Source of the DNA: Pleodorina starrii
Lineage: Eukaryota > Chlorophyta > Chlorophyceae > Chlamydomonadales > Volvocaceae
Direction of reading: 5' to 3'
Assembly (NCBI GenBank): GCA_030267565.1
Contig: BRXU01000005.1
Coordinates: 4,963,501 to 5,027,500, forward strand
Length of the DNA stretch: 64,000 nt
This document shows positions 21,291 to 34,249 of this stretch, piece by piece. Position 1 is the first letter of the stretch. Each line of letters begins with the position of its first letter. The translations under genes were made by a program, and so were the position numbers. The notes under the pieces are model-generated. The model made no database searches, was not told the DNA's origin, and saw nothing but the letters and a program-made list of their open reading frames with translations.

Positions 21291-22682
21291 CTGCAGGCGC
21301 AGGAACGCCACCAAGGGCCAGTTGCACGTCCGTCAGCGCTTCCTGCATGGCCTGCTACGGCTCCCCAGCTGGGCCCTCCCAGCGACCCGTTAAACGCCAC
21401 AAGCCCGCAAACCCTTTGCACTCCCCTCTGCACTCCCCTTTGCACTTCCCTTTCCGTACTCCGTGTTGCGCTGCCTGCCCGCCCTTCTCCGTGTCCTCTG
21501 CACCTATCTACACAGCCCCAGAACAAAAAACACGCCTCGGAGGCGCGCCCATTGACGGCACTCCTTGACGGACGGAAACTAGACGACACTCACTCACCAA
21601 ACCCTTTCCGATCGGATCGGTCCTAACGCAAGCAGCCCCTGGTCACTGAACGCTGAACGCGCACCTCCAGTCCGTCATCCGGACGCCGCCCGCCGGCCCA
21701 GCGCCCCGGATACGCTGCGCCCCGCCGCAGCCGCATCCGCATCCGCAGCCGCAGCCGGCCCCCAGCCACCGCAGCAGCCGCGCCAGCTCGCTGCCCCAAC
21801 GCCAACGAACGCGCTGCGGGCCGCTGCAGGCCGCAACCTGCGGGCCGCTGCCGCTGCAGGCGAGCGGGCCGCACACCCCGCGCGACGCATTTTCGGCGCC
21901 GGCAGCGCTGGTCCCCGTTGCAAGCAGCAGCTTCGGTTGCACGCGGGACGCCAGGTCCTCGCCGTCGTCGTCATCCTCCGCTTCGCCTTCGCTGTCACTG
22001 AGACCGTCATCGGACGAGGAACACTGGCAGCAGTAGCAGTAGTTGCTGCTTCGACTGCTGCTACTGCTTCTGGCAGGGCAGGCTGCTTCGGCAACCCCGG
22101 CGGTGGCAGCAGCAGCAGCAGCGGAGTCGTAGGCGGCGCGCGCGAGCAGCTCGGCGCTCGCTTCGTCCCAGTGTTGCTGCGCGCATTTAGACTGCAGCGC
22201 GGCGAGGACGGCCTCCGCGCAAACCCGCGGCAGGTGCGGCGCCGCTGGCGGCAACATCGCCGCGGCGGCGGTGTCCCCGTCGTCGCGTCCGACGCCCCCG
22301 CCGTACCCTGCCAAGCCGTCCGCGGCTCCGGCCATCCGCGCGCCGGCCTCCTCGAAGCCACCCACCGCGCCGTCGTATAGTACGACGTGCGTGACTGCGG
22401 GCGACCAGCCTCCCGCCAGTTGGCCCCCGCCTCGCAGCACCGCCAGCCGCAGCTCCTGCAGCTGCTGCCGGGCTTCCTCCGCGGCCCAGCGGGCCGCCAG
22501 GCCGGTGCCCTCGTTGACGCCTTGCAGCAGCAAGGCCCCGCCGTCGCGCCGCGCGTCCCCCTTCTCGACCGCTGTCCCACCAGTTGAATTCCCGACACCG
22601 CGTGCGGTCGCGCTTGAAGCGTCGGCGCAGGCGGCGCCCGGCCGCACATGTGCCGCGGCCGCGGGCAGCGAAGCGGAAGGGC

Positions 22683-22717
<35 letters not shown>

Positions 22718-25700
22718 GACGGCGACACATCCAGGAGCAGCACCACCGCCCCCCCCGAAGACGCGGTGGAGGCCGGTCGGCGGCTCCTCGCCCACTGCCC
22801 GCATCTCCGCATCCAGCCAGTGCAGCAGACCAGGGCCGGCGGCCGTGTCCGCGGGGAGGGACGCGACTGCACACACAAGGGGCACACGGAGGTCAGGGCA
22901 ACAGGGGGATCCATGTTCCTTGCTCTGATCTGCTCGGTACCATCGTCGCAGCGGTGCATCGACATCACAACGGGTGAGCTTCACGCCCGATGGTGGGCCC
23001 TGTTCGCTTTTTGGGGGCTGGTCAGGGCCCGTTCGCAGATCCCTGCAGCCTGGGAACCCATCCCCGGCGTCAAGTGCCGCCGCTTGAATTGCACTGGCGC
23101 CTTCGTAAGCAGGCGGCTACCAACAGGCCGCATATACACACACACGCGCGCCGGGTGGGGGTAGTAAAGCTCGGGCCGCAGCGGTGAACCGCACTCCCCC
23201 GGGGGTTGGGCCTCAGTCCGCAGCTAGCCACCGTCCGCCCCCGTCCCCCCGGCTGACCTCCATTGCCGCTCGACGCTGCCGCCTCCATGCGATCCTCCAC
23301 ATCGCGCCGCCGCCTCCGGTGTCGCTGCCCCGGTCCCCCAGCAGTCGCCTCGGTCAGCACCTGCCGAGCCCGCCCGACGGCGGCCGGGCCCACGTGCCAG
23401 TCAAGAACGGCAGCCAGGTCCTGCTCGTCCAGCAGCTCGTAGTACGGATCGCCGTACGCATCGACTTGGTCGGCGTGGGCGGCAAGCGTGGCCTGGCTTA
23501 GGCGCCAGGCGTGTGCCGGCTTGGGCGGCCAGATGAGGCGCCGCTGCGGGGGGTGGAGTACTGTAATTCGAAGATGACACCGCAGCGGAAGCTGCGTTAG
23601 TGGGCGGGAATTGCGCGGGCGTCTGTTTGGCCACACTGCACCTCAGACGTCGCTCGGCGAAACAAACAGCACGGTAACTGGCCTATGTGTAACTGGCCGT
23701 GTGTGGAAGCTAAGTGTGCCAACGATCTCCCCGCGCGACCACGCCCCGCGCACTGGCCGCATCCAGGCCGCGCCTCTTCGCATACGGGTACCGCTACCGC
23801 CTCTCTTTTCGCCGACTCATCCAGTCAGGTGGTCAGTGCATGGTCAGCCAAGCCAAGAGACGCCGCTTGGTTCGGGGTGTGGTCGCTGCACTTCACCGCA
23901 CCTGCATGTAGCAGTCCTCCAGCCAGTCCGGACGCAGCAGGTCGCGGCGCGTGTCGCGGCCGTGGCACGAGTCCACCCACTCGTCCACGATGACGTACGA
24001 TGTACGGCATTCACCGTTGGGGACCTGCGAGCGCGGGTCCGGTCTCCGGTGGCCAAGCCGGACTGTGGGTGCACTTGCCGCCATGCCGCCTCAAAGAATG
24101 CCGATCAGTGTGGGTGGCTTCATGTGCGTGTCCGTGTGTCCGGAGAGCGGGGAAGGGGCGTGTCCTCCAGTTCACCCACACAGCGAGGACGCCGCATAAG
24201 GCCCTTCGGGCACTTGGGGGCATGCTTAGCTCTACACACCTTACGCGCGTTGCTCCAGACCGCCACCGGTGGGTTGAGCCCTCGCGCTTTGCCCCTCCTG
24301 TGGGGACACTGGACCCCCAAGCCCTAACAGCCCTAACACCCCTCTGCTCCAAATAGCCCCACATTGCCCGCCCATGGCCCTGGCACCGTGGCACGTTCCC
24401 CTGGACGCCTATCTTCGCCCCTCGCTGCTCACGTAGTTGGCGGAGCAGCGCCCACCCAGTTGCCGCACCAGCCGCGACAGCTCGCTGCGCCGCCTCGCCA
24501 CGGCGGCGCCGTACAGCCCCTCCAGGACCACGAAGGCTCCGGCCAGCACATCAAAGTGCACCGGCACCTGCACGGACAGACGGACGCGGGATGGCGGATG
24601 GCGGGCAGGGAGTTCGGGTGCCTTCAAGTGAGTGTGCGCGGTTCCCCCCAAACCTAGGATGCGACCCCTTCTTTCCCACCCCTGGGTTTCCCGGTATGCG
24701 AAAGCGGTACCGTAAAGTTGGAGGCCTCGACTGCGTGTTGGTAGCAGCCTAGCAATCGATCCCTCCTGGTGGGCAGAGCCGTGCGGAGCGTGTGCCCCCG
24801 CTGGGCTTGTACACATGCCCCCACCCCTTGCACACATCCCCCCTCGCACACATCCCCCCTGCCGTCGCACACATCCCCCCATCGCACACATCCCCCCTCC
24901 CCCCTCCGGGGTCAAGTGAGGATAAGTGCCACACTACACAGCCCACACACACCACACCCACCTCGGAGGTATCCGTCGTCAGCAAGTTCAACGGCACGCG
25001 TGCCACGGCTGGCCGCGCCGGCTGCCGGCGCTGCGGCGGCGCCGAGCGGCGGCCGCCGCTGCGGCCGCCAGCCAGACTCGTTTCCGGGATCAGGCGCGCA
25101 GCGCCTGCGAGTAGGCGCGGTTTGGGGAATTACGCCGTCAATAAAAATCCAAACGCAAAACGTAATAAATGACGGCGATCCGACACATAAGTTCACGTGT
25201 ACACACACAAAGACGCGCGCGCTGCGCACGGCAGGATATACGGCGGCGTCTTCTTTTGGTAGGGCTCAGCCGAACGCGAGGCAGGACGCCGTGCATCCTC
25301 TCTCTCTTTCTCTGAGAGCATCCCTGAGAGTCCGCCACGCAGCATCTTCCAGGGGCCTACGGTACTCGGCGCACAGGTCCCGCCCGCGCGTACCGCCTGC
25401 GCCGCCGCCCGCAGTCTCCGCCGCGGCGCCTCCCGCAGCCGCCGCCGCCTGGCGCACCAGCTCCCGCAGCTCCCGCAGCGAGGTGGCCTCGCGCGGGCTC
25501 TTGTCGACGCGGATTCGCGTGATGCGCGGGAATCGGGTGGTGTAGCCCGCGGCGAAGTTGGCCGTGCGGGTGAGCCGCACGTCGGCGTTCACCTGCGGGG
25601 CGCACACAGCGAGCCAGGCAAGCCAGGCGAGGGCAGCAGGGCCAGCACTGGTGCAGCCGTGCTTATCATACGTGCACATCATCCGGACTCGGACAACCAG

Positions 25701-28700
25701 GGTGCCGCCTTCAGGGTGCCGCCGTAAGGGTGCCGCCGTAAGGGTGCCGCCTCGTCGGGCTCTCGGCCCGGAACAGCAAGCGTCCGTACTTCTTAGCCGG
25801 TCGCCCCATATCATGAGGTCATGGCCGGTAGAAGAAAGGACATACGAAAGGTCGAACCGCCGCGGAGTAGCCCAAATCCCCAAGGAGGCGACCCTGGTGA
25901 ACAGTGGCTGGTGCCTGGTGCCTGGTACGCTGGCGTTGGGTGCGTTGGGGAGGCACGCACCGCGCGCGCGTCCGCCCCTTTCCACTTGAGTCGGACGTCT
26001 GCTCGCCTGGGCCTACGTGCAGCCCCTCGTGGCCCCTTGCTAGGCCTCCAACCCGACCAGTCTTCGCCCCCGATGTGCCTCGCGCCCCACCGCTTGTGCC
26101 CCCCACCCGCCCACCCACCCACCCACCCACCTGCACCACCACGCTCTGTTCCGGGTCCACGACCCACCAGTCGGGCCACTCGTCCCTGCAGCCCGTCGCG
26201 CGGCACCAGCCCGGCACGGCCCGCAGCCGGGCGGCCCGGCCGCCGCCCTCCACGTCCCGCGGCGACGCCGCCATGTTACCCGCCAGACGCGGCTCCAGAA
26301 CCCAGCGGCGCTGCTCCCGAGTCAGGCCGATGCCCACCCTGCAGGCCCCCCCAGACGAGGCGAGGCGAGGCGAGGCGGGGTGGGGTTGGCCCCACACTCG
26401 ACATCAGGCCACTGGCAGCGCAGCGGTGGAGAGGACAGCGTGAGCCGCGGGCTTTGTCCAAAACACGCCGGCGCATGCAAGGCAGCCGCTTCCGAAATGC
26501 TTGGCAGGAAAGGCTGAGCTTTGGCGAAGCTTGCGCCAACGGATGAGGCACGCAGGAGAGACGCTTCCCCGAACTCGCGCACGCCCCTGGACCGAGCAAG
26601 CGCACACATACGCGCGCTCGCGGTGGTGGGCGCGCGCTGCACTCACTCACGTGGCGAAGGTGACGTAGGTGGTCGGCCTCCCGGGCTGCGGCGGCTCCTC
26701 CGGCAGGCCCAGCAGGTACACACCGCCGGCGCTGACGCGGCTGGCAGCAGCAGCAGCGGTGCGTAAGGGGACGGGACGGGACGGAGCATGGGGATGGGCG
26801 GCATTGCGTACATGCACGCGGTGCTCCTTCACTTCGCATTCCCTCCATTTCATGTCGTCATTATCAGTCCATGACACCATGAGGCGCTTGTCAGGTCAGG
26901 TCAGAGACCGGACGGATGTTAAGACCTAAGAAGAGCCAGCCACAGGGGTACCTCCCCTGCAGAGGCAAGCCACGCGTGGCCTGGGAGGTCGCTTGGATCC
27001 CCCCAGCCCCCCTGCCGTCGTCCCCCGGTCCCCGGTCCCTGGTTCCAGGGAGAACAGGGACCCCTGCCTGGCCAGTCCGCCAACCCCTCGAGAGGCCCGC
27101 GCAACCCCTCAAGGTCCTTGCAACCTCCCCACCGCCCCCCAAAAGAACCCACTGACGCCAGCTAGCCCCTGGGTGTCACGCCGTACTTGGTCGAGCAATG
27201 GTCGTACTTCTGGCCGACGATGACCGCGTCAAACTCGCCCTGCGTCAAGTAGTCGGGCTTGATCTTGATCCACGTCTTGGTACGGCCGCCGATGTGGTAC
27301 GGCTCCTCCAGCGCCTTCACCACGATGCCTTCCTCCTGCATGCGGCGACACGTCATCATGTGAGTGCGAATGAATCTCCAAACGGCACGTCATGTGTGAG
27401 TGCGAATGAATCTCCAAACGGCACGTCATGTGTGATGGCGAATGAATCTCCAAACGGCACGTCATGTGTGATGGCGAATGAATCTCCAAACGGCACGTCA
27501 TGTGTGAGTGCGAATGAATCTCCAAACGGCACGTCATGTGTGAGTGCGAATGAATCTCCAAACGGCACGTCATGTGTGAGTGCGAATGAATCTCCAAACG
27601 GCACGTCATGTGTGAGTGCGAATGAATCTCCAAACGGCACGTCATGTGTGAGTGCGAATGAATCTCCAAACGGCACGTCATGTGTGAGTGCGAATGAATC
27701 TCCAAACGGCACGTCATGTGTGAGTGCGAATGAATCTCCAAACGGCACGTCATCATGTGAGTGCGAATGAATCTCCAAACGGCACGTCATGTGTGAGTGC
27801 GAATGAATCTCCAAACGGCACGTCATGTGTGAGTGCGAATGAATCTCCAAACGGCACGTCATCATGTGAGTGCGAATGAATCTCCAAACGGCACCCGCAT
27901 CTCCTGGAGGTCCTAGCTATCGAGACGGGTAACGACCACCTTGGCCAACCTTTGCCCTGCGCCTTGGAGCGAGCCCCCCTTCCCCCCAGGATATACGGTA
28001 CCCCCTTGTACACCATGTATCTGAATCAAACAGGAAACCTGAGCCGCGGCCGCCTGAGCCGCGACTCCCCACCAGTCCACCCACCCGGTACGCCCAGCTG
28101 CACTCACGAAAGCGGCCGCGTTGAGGTCGTACGCTTGCTGCGCCTGATGCGGGGTCGAACAGCTCCAGCTGTGCACCTTGCCATCTGCCGGTTCGGGATC
28201 GGGTTCGGGTTCGGGTTCGAGTCCGGTTCGGTTCGGTCCGATGGAGGGGAGCACGCCGGAGTGGAGGAAAGACGTCAAGAGCGGCTTTGGAGGGGCAGGT
28301 CCAGGCGCGAGGAGGCGCGCGACCCGGTCAGGAGCGGCGGCGGGACAGGTCGGCGCAGGTCGTCGCAGGTACCAGCCTTCTAAGGGAGAGAGCTAAGGCT
28401 CTCTCCCTTCGCGGCCCCATAGTGGGCTCGCTCCGGAGTCCCGGCCGCGCGGCGCCCAGCTCGTCGGCGCTCAGGCTCAAAATGACGCGGGGGGGCCAAC
28501 GACAGTAGGCGGTTCCCATACCACACACCAAACCACTAACAGTAGTGTTCATGTGCACATCGAATGGCAGTGAAGGGTGTTCAGCTGTACACTCACGGCG
28601 ATGATGATGATGGCGCTCAGCAACCCGCAACGGCAGCCGCCACGTGTCGACGTACCACCGACCATATCCACACATCGTATCCACATACGCGACCAGCCGC

Positions 28701-31700
28701 ACCGCCACACCACCGCCGCTGTGCTCCGCTCACTCACACTCACACCCTCACTCACACCCACACTCTCACTCACCGAACATGGGCCGCTCCGGCAGCAGCG
28801 CCTCCGCCCGGAACGTGACCGCCCCGCGCGGGCCCAGGGGAACGCCACCCGGCGGGCCGCCCTCCTCCGGTTCCCCACCCAGGGGCATCCGGAACACAGA
28901 CGCCAGCAACTTCTTCCGGTCCTGAGGTAGGGCGCAGAGGTAGGGCGCCAGAGGGCCTTATGAGAAAGCGCGCCGAAACCAGTGACGGTTTGAAATTTCC
29001 GATACGGTACCCAAATGACAGCCACCAGCCGCGGCCCTGGGTTTCCTTTGACGACGACGTCGTGTGCCAGCAAGGCCCCCCGCGCGCCAACCAACACATC
29101 AGTTGAGACCCCACTTTACCCGCAGCGGAAGGTGCACCACGGATGTGTCCCGGAGGTACAGGATGTCGAAGGCGACGTAGAGCACCTCCAGATCCGCGGC
29201 GGTGGGGCAGCGCGGGGGGCCGTCGTCCCCGTCCACCGCCGCGAGCGCGTCCTGGGATGGGATGGGATGGGATGGGATGGGATGGGATGGGATGGGATGG
29301 GATGGGATGGGATGGGATGGGATGGGATGGGATGGGATGGGATGGGATGGGATGGGATGGGGACGGGATGTCAGCAAAGCGGAAAAACAGAGATGGAGGT
29401 AACGCCGAGACACATCACGGAAGACGCTCAGGGCCGCGATCCGGGAATCGGGGAATCGGGTGCAGCTGCAATAATGGGCATTATGCCCTTGACGGCTGGG
29501 GAAACGACAGGAGTTGCGTAGCGCGGGGTTGGTTCGGGCAGCCGAATCCGGTCGCGCGAGGCACAGCGCGGCGGCGCAAAACGCGGGGCCACACGAGCCG
29601 CTCACCCTGCCGAACACAGGCGCCTGTGGCTCCAGGCCCTCCGCCGCCGCCCTGATGGCGGCCTCAAGCATGCCGAAGGGCTCAAAGCGGCGCCTGCGCG
29701 TGTTAAGGACGACCGGCGGGCATGAAACCAGGAATCACACGCCTGACGCCGAAAGAGGGGTGTCCCACGAGGAGGGTGGCTACATTCGGTGTCAAGGAGT
29801 AACTGCAAATGTACATCCCGAGTCGGCAGCTGCTGGTGATCGCAGGTATCGCACTTCGCCCTGCGCCGTGCATCCATGGAAGGTGGGGATTCTGCCGTGT
29901 CATCACGGTATTGTAGTGCAGGAAACGACACGAACCGCTCCGAAACCGACAGCCTACGTAAAACGAACCCCTGAAAACACAATTACACACACTCTCAGAC
30001 ACGCACCGCGTCTTGTTCCATACCAGCATCTCGCCGTCGAGCACAACACGCGGCAGGCACCCGCGCGGCTGCGGCTCGGCCCCCGGCGCCGCAGCCGAGC
30101 GTGCGCCGGCGCCGGAGCCGCCCGGTGCTGCCGGTTGCCCGGTGGCCTCAGGCCGCAGAAACTGCGCAATCGCGTCGTCCAGGACACAAAAGCTGGAGCG
30201 CGGGCCGTGGTCCTTGACGTTGCGGCTAAAGTAGCGGATGGCCCCGCCGCCGCCGGCGGCGTCCCCCGTGACGTGCAGCTGCAGCGCGAATGGACACCAC
30301 ACTGCGCGTTTCCTTAGGGGCTTCAGACACGGAGGCTCGTCGAAACTCCTCAGCCCTTACGTACTCATCTCATCTCTACGTGCTCATCCCTAAGTACTCT
30401 CATCCATTCGTACTACGATTCGTTCATCGCTTTACATGCCATTCCAGCGAGCTCTTCCAATGCCTGCCTGCAAGCTGCCGCAGCCCCCACACACCTGGAT
30501 CCGCCAGCCGTCAAACTTGGTCTCAACCAGGAACGGCCGGCCGCTCATGCACCCGGCCGCCGCCTGGGGCCCACCGCCGACCCGGTCCGCCAGCTGCGGC
30601 GCGACGTTGAGGCCGGGCTCCACATCCTGCCCCCAACAGCCCAGGAGGTGCAGCCGGGGACCGGGGGAAGCAGCCGCCGGTGACGCACTGAGCGCGCGCT
30701 GCGGTCGCCTCACACACACATACAGTTTGGCCAGCGCCCTTCACAGACGCGCCATGACGCATTTGGACATAGTCAATGCCGAACCCACGGACAGGTACAG
30801 CTGCCCGCTGCGGTAGGGAGCGAACCGGCGCCGCTTCGCTGTCGAGAACCAGGACTCCTTTATTCGACGTTATTCGAAGACCACAGGCCGCCCGTTGCCA
30901 GGTTGAAATGAGCGTTTCGACCTTTTGTCCTTTCCCACCTCTTTCCGGGGCTACCTTGCTCCCATGTGGGCCTCCCATGCTGCCCCCCAACCCACCCATC
31001 CACCCACCCCTACGTCGCGGCACGGCGCACGCCCTCCGTCACCCAACACACACATGCAACACACATGCCACATACATGTAGCACACAGCACACAGCAACG
31101 CACCCGCCGCCTCCAGATGCTGCCCGGGCGGCACAGCTCGTCCAGCACCAGCCGCAGGTCGGAGCAGGAGTTGAAGGCGTCGTGCGCATCGGGGTGGAAC
31201 GCATTCAGCAGCGCCTTGTTGCCAAGGCCAAGCTGTAGCGCGGGGCCAGGGGCCGGGGCCGATCGCTGGAATGCAGCAGAGAATGAGGTTGCGATTGCTG
31301 ACCGGCCTAGCAGGTTCGGTAGCACGGCTTTGTGCAGGCAGGCAGGTGTGCTGGGGGGCGTCCAGGCTTCGACCCGTCGAGCCCCGTTTGCTGGCTGCTG
31401 TTCATCAACCGCGAGCCGAGTCCTGTCCCCCTGGGAGCCGCAGAGCCACGGCCGGATTCCGCCAGTGCTTTTCACAGCACGTCTGTCGCCGCGTCAAACA
31501 GCGACGCGTTCTTAGCGAGAGAGTCGGAGGCCGGAAACCCTAAGCCCCTGGGCTTCGGATGGCGCAAGTGGGGAACCATCGGGGCGCAAGCCCCCCTGCG
31601 TTTCATGCGCGCGCGCGCATGACCCAGCGCGAGGTATGGCGCTCAGCGCACAACTCGTTGCATGGAGCCCGGAGTTGCAAGCCTAAAACCCTAAAACCCT

Positions 31701-33828
31701 CGCCCCGCTCGCACCGCCGCCTGCGCTGGGCGACCGCCCCGCACCTCCCGCACCCCACACACCCCACGCACCGGGAGCTCTTCTCGCAACACGATGCAGA
31801 TGAGCCACCAGGCGGCACGCGGCGTGCAGCGCCGCAGCAGGCCCCCCAGCACCGCCGCCTGCTGCTGCTGCGCCGTGGCGCTCCTGCCCCTCAGTGCCGC
31901 CGCTCGCGAGTGCTCGTCGTCGTCGTCGGGCTGGTGCTGGTGGGCGGCGGCACCGACCGCCCCACTTGCGATGGCCGCAAGCTGGTCCAGCGCGGCGTTT
32001 ACCTGGGCGGGCGGGCGGATGGGTGAAGGCACCGTCCCGTCGCGTGACCCCAAAGCAGCAAGAGGAAGAGGGAAGGCGGGGGGTTGACGCAACATGTTCA
32101 CATTTTGCGGCGGCCGCGTCCCCTGTCCAGCCAGAGATGACACAGAATGTCGGGTCACGGTGTCCTCGTTCGTTGGGTGCGGCCTAGTTGAGGTCGCGGG
32201 GCACCGTGCGGCACCCATGAGACAAGGGCCCAGGAAGCAGTGCCGGGACTGCACGTGCCAGGCAGCAGTGAGAAAGGCAGGCGATCGAGCAGGCAAGCGA
32301 GCTGCTGCACCGGCATGGGGTGCGGTGCGGTGGCCCAAGGTCCCCCGATCAGATCCGGTCAGGAGCAAGCGAGCGAGATGTGGGTCCCTTCAGCGCAATG
32401 ACATGACCGGATCCGCTTGCTTGCTCGATCTCCATCTCGCCCCAACGTGGGTCGCTTCAGCGCAATGGTGGTGGTGGCTTGCTGCTGCACACACACCGCA
32501 TGGCCTTCGCGCAGGAGCCAGTGCGAGTAGTCACGCTCGGTGAGTGCACGATCGAAACGCCGGCGGGGCAGCTGGCGACGCACCTGGCCCACGGTGAGGG
32601 TGTCGCTCTCAGGGGGGATGCTGGCTGGGCAGTAATGGTCCAGCAGCACCTGCGGGATGGGTGAGTGGGGGCAAGTGCGTGGGTGGGTCAGTGGGCGGGG
32701 CCGCGCACGCGTCAAGTTGCTTATGGGTTATGGCTGCAGCTCCGGCTCCGCTGTGGCCTCAATGCGGGGAGCCCAGAGCGCCGGCGGCGTCCCAAACACA
32801 GTCAACCACGCAGGTGAAGGCTGAGAGATCGCTCTGAGCGTCCGGGCATCCGTTGCAAAGTCGGTCGAGTCACCCTTCGGGATCTCCCTCGGGAATCTCC
32901 CTTGCGGTTTCGTGGGCCACGCGGACCTTTTGCATGACGGTCGGGAACTTGGATTTCGTCTGGTGCGCCAGCCGCATCCAATCTTTCGCCGCTTCGGCGC
33001 GTTGTCGGCAGGCGCCCAGCGCGGTGGCGAGCAGCCCCGCAAACCGCTTTTCCTGAAGCCACACGAGAAGGTACGAGAAGGTGCCCGCTGAAACAACAAC
33101 GTAGGATGGAGTTGGCTCGCAAGAGGCCAGCCAGGGCCCTGATGCGGGGGGAAACCCGAGTCCACGCGGAGTGTCTGTCAACAAGCGCAACAAGCCCGGC
33201 GCAACAGCCCAACAAGGCCCGGCGTATCCCCGGCTACGATTCCCGAGATGCGCTCGGGTGGGTGCAGTTTGCGGATCCTGATGTCCAGGCGGTGGCAACT
33301 GGCTAAAGGCCAGTTGGGTCTCTTGTACCGTACCTTGATTCCAAAATAGCCGCGTGTGAAGTCGTGCTGGCCGTGCAGGAACGGGGACCAGTGGACGGGG
33401 TGCGGATTGGGTCGGCAAGGGGACACTGGCAACGAGCGCAGGGTGAGAGCGCTGCAACGCAAGCAGGGATGTTACCTTGGGGAGCAGCAGACGGAAAAGC
33501 TGGAGCAAGTCATCGCCATCCGTTCGAGGTACCTCCACAGAGAAGAAACGCCGGATCCGTGCAACCTGCGGGAGGCAGATGCCCGTCGACGTAGAGCGGT
33601 GCACATGGGAAGCATTGGAAGCGACGCTCGAGCCGAACATACCTTTCGCTTGTGCAGCTTTCCATAACTTGCAATGCTCTCGAGTACATTCACTACCGTG
33701 CTAAAGCGAAGTTCGGCAGCACGGGCTGGCAATGCCTTTAACAACTTTAGGTTTGTGCTCTCTTTGTCAAGCTGCTGTAACGCTGAGCGCATGTCGTTAT
33801 GCATACTGGCCGCGCATTGTGGCGCCAT
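19142..33828 (-). CDS. LIG4: DNA ligase IV (ATP-dependent, non-homologous end joining), about 23 exons
   Basis: Seals double-strand breaks in the nucleus with XRCC4. Exons: 33828-33643, 33565-33476, 33366-33334, 33052-32927, 32649-32584, 32002-31772, 31232-31104, 30626-30495, 30278-30007, 29693-29606, 29251-29120, 28921-28774, 28184-28108, 27335-27187, 26740-26651, 26338-26131, 25592-25361 (or -25394), 25104-24962, 24567-24433, 24024-23902, 23543-23258, 22866-21665, 21290-19142. All phases match if one G is dropped at 22749-22756. Signatures: ETKFDGWR (adenylated Lys about residue 324), YFSRN, LDGEMLVWN, YVAFDILYL, EEGIVVK (about 571), KIKPDYL, TTRFPRI, first BRCT about 845-930 (VRQLGG, RPDWLEDCY), linker DAYGDPYYELL, second BRCT (THVVLYDG ... 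WIRDCL). About 2,140 aa against about 900-1,200 in animals and plants. The start at 33828 is the best available ATG. Confidence 0.93.
21665..22866 (-). CDS. LIG4: LIG4 exon 22: second BRCT domain with long insert and a frameshift
   Basis: This exon starts in frame after a GTGTGCAG acceptor (VASLPADTAAG, WLDAEMRAVGEE) and reaches a run of eight G (22749-22756 as C on the plus strand). Beyond it the BRCT-like sequence (AVVLLLDVSPS, RGGGQLAGG, THVVLYDG) is in another frame, which a seven-G run would restore. With that one base removed, the exon has 1,201 nt and joins the last exon in phase 2+1 (MTDWR then WIRDCL), completing the final BRCT helix. The domain is interrupted by about 200 Ala/Ser/Asp-rich residues including SDSEGEAEDDDDGED. 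Confidence 0.75.
24825..24905. repeat. Short minisatellite (cacacatcccccc) in a LIG4 intron
   Basis: Four imperfect units of cacacatcccccc separated by a few bases lie in the intron between LIG4 exons 25104-24962 and 24567-24433, just past the donor. Confidence 0.7.
27348..27894. repeat. 36-bp minisatellite, 15 copies, in a LIG4 intron
   Basis: The unit (gtgagtgcgaatgaatctcc plus 16 more bases) occurs 15 times between LIG4 exons 28184-28108 and 27335-27187. Two copies read gatggcgaatg instead of gagtgcgaatg, and some carry a 3-bp insertion (catcatg). As 36 is a multiple of three it stays open in several frames on both strands. Confidence 0.95.
29252..29360. repeat. Pentanucleotide microsatellite (GGGAT)n abutting a LIG4 splice acceptor
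   Basis: About 21 copies of gggat on the plus strand read (CCCAT)n on the coding strand and end directly at the CCCAG acceptor of LIG4 exon 29251-29120, so the repeat supplies the pyrimidine tract of this intron. Confidence 0.93.
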
Positions 33829-34249
33829 AGTAGTATGGCAATGTCGAATAATCGAATACCAATCAAGTTCACGTTACCGTATCGTGCTGTGCGTGCTTCG
33901 CTCCGAAGCACCATTCGTACCTTTTTATTCGGGTCTTGAGCTTACCTCCTGGACACGTAACCGTTGTCACCCACAAGGGTATACGTTCATATAGTTGGAA
34001 AGAATCTGCATTAAGCAGACTGTGGAGTACAAATGGGGCACCATGCTGCGTTGACGGTCAGCTCGAACTGCAGCGCGCCTTGATGAACCTTAGTCGAGGC
34101 TGCACTAGCTTGCGTTCGTGAAGAATTAGGGTTGAAAGAAATGGCGGGTCGGAGAAGATGATTGAGGTAAACTACGGGTAAGGCAGGCCGCGGCCTTGTT
34201 CATACGTACTCCTTGTGTGCACCAGGTTCCCTGAAGGGATCAGTCCCCT

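Noticed and set aside
22187..22984. Minus-strand frame of 265 codons continuing past the eight-G run
   Set aside because: Beyond the run it is Arg/Gly-rich noise; the BRCT-like sequence is in the neighbouring frame.
27198..27865. ORFs of 170-190 codons with repeating MANESPNGTSCV-type or DVPFGDSFALTH-type units
   Set aside because: They are produced by the 36-bp minisatellite in a LIG4 intron; no start, domain or splice context supports a gene.
27348..27894. CRISPR-like regular array
   Set aside because: The units are contiguous tandem repeats without unique spacers and lie in a eukaryotic intron.
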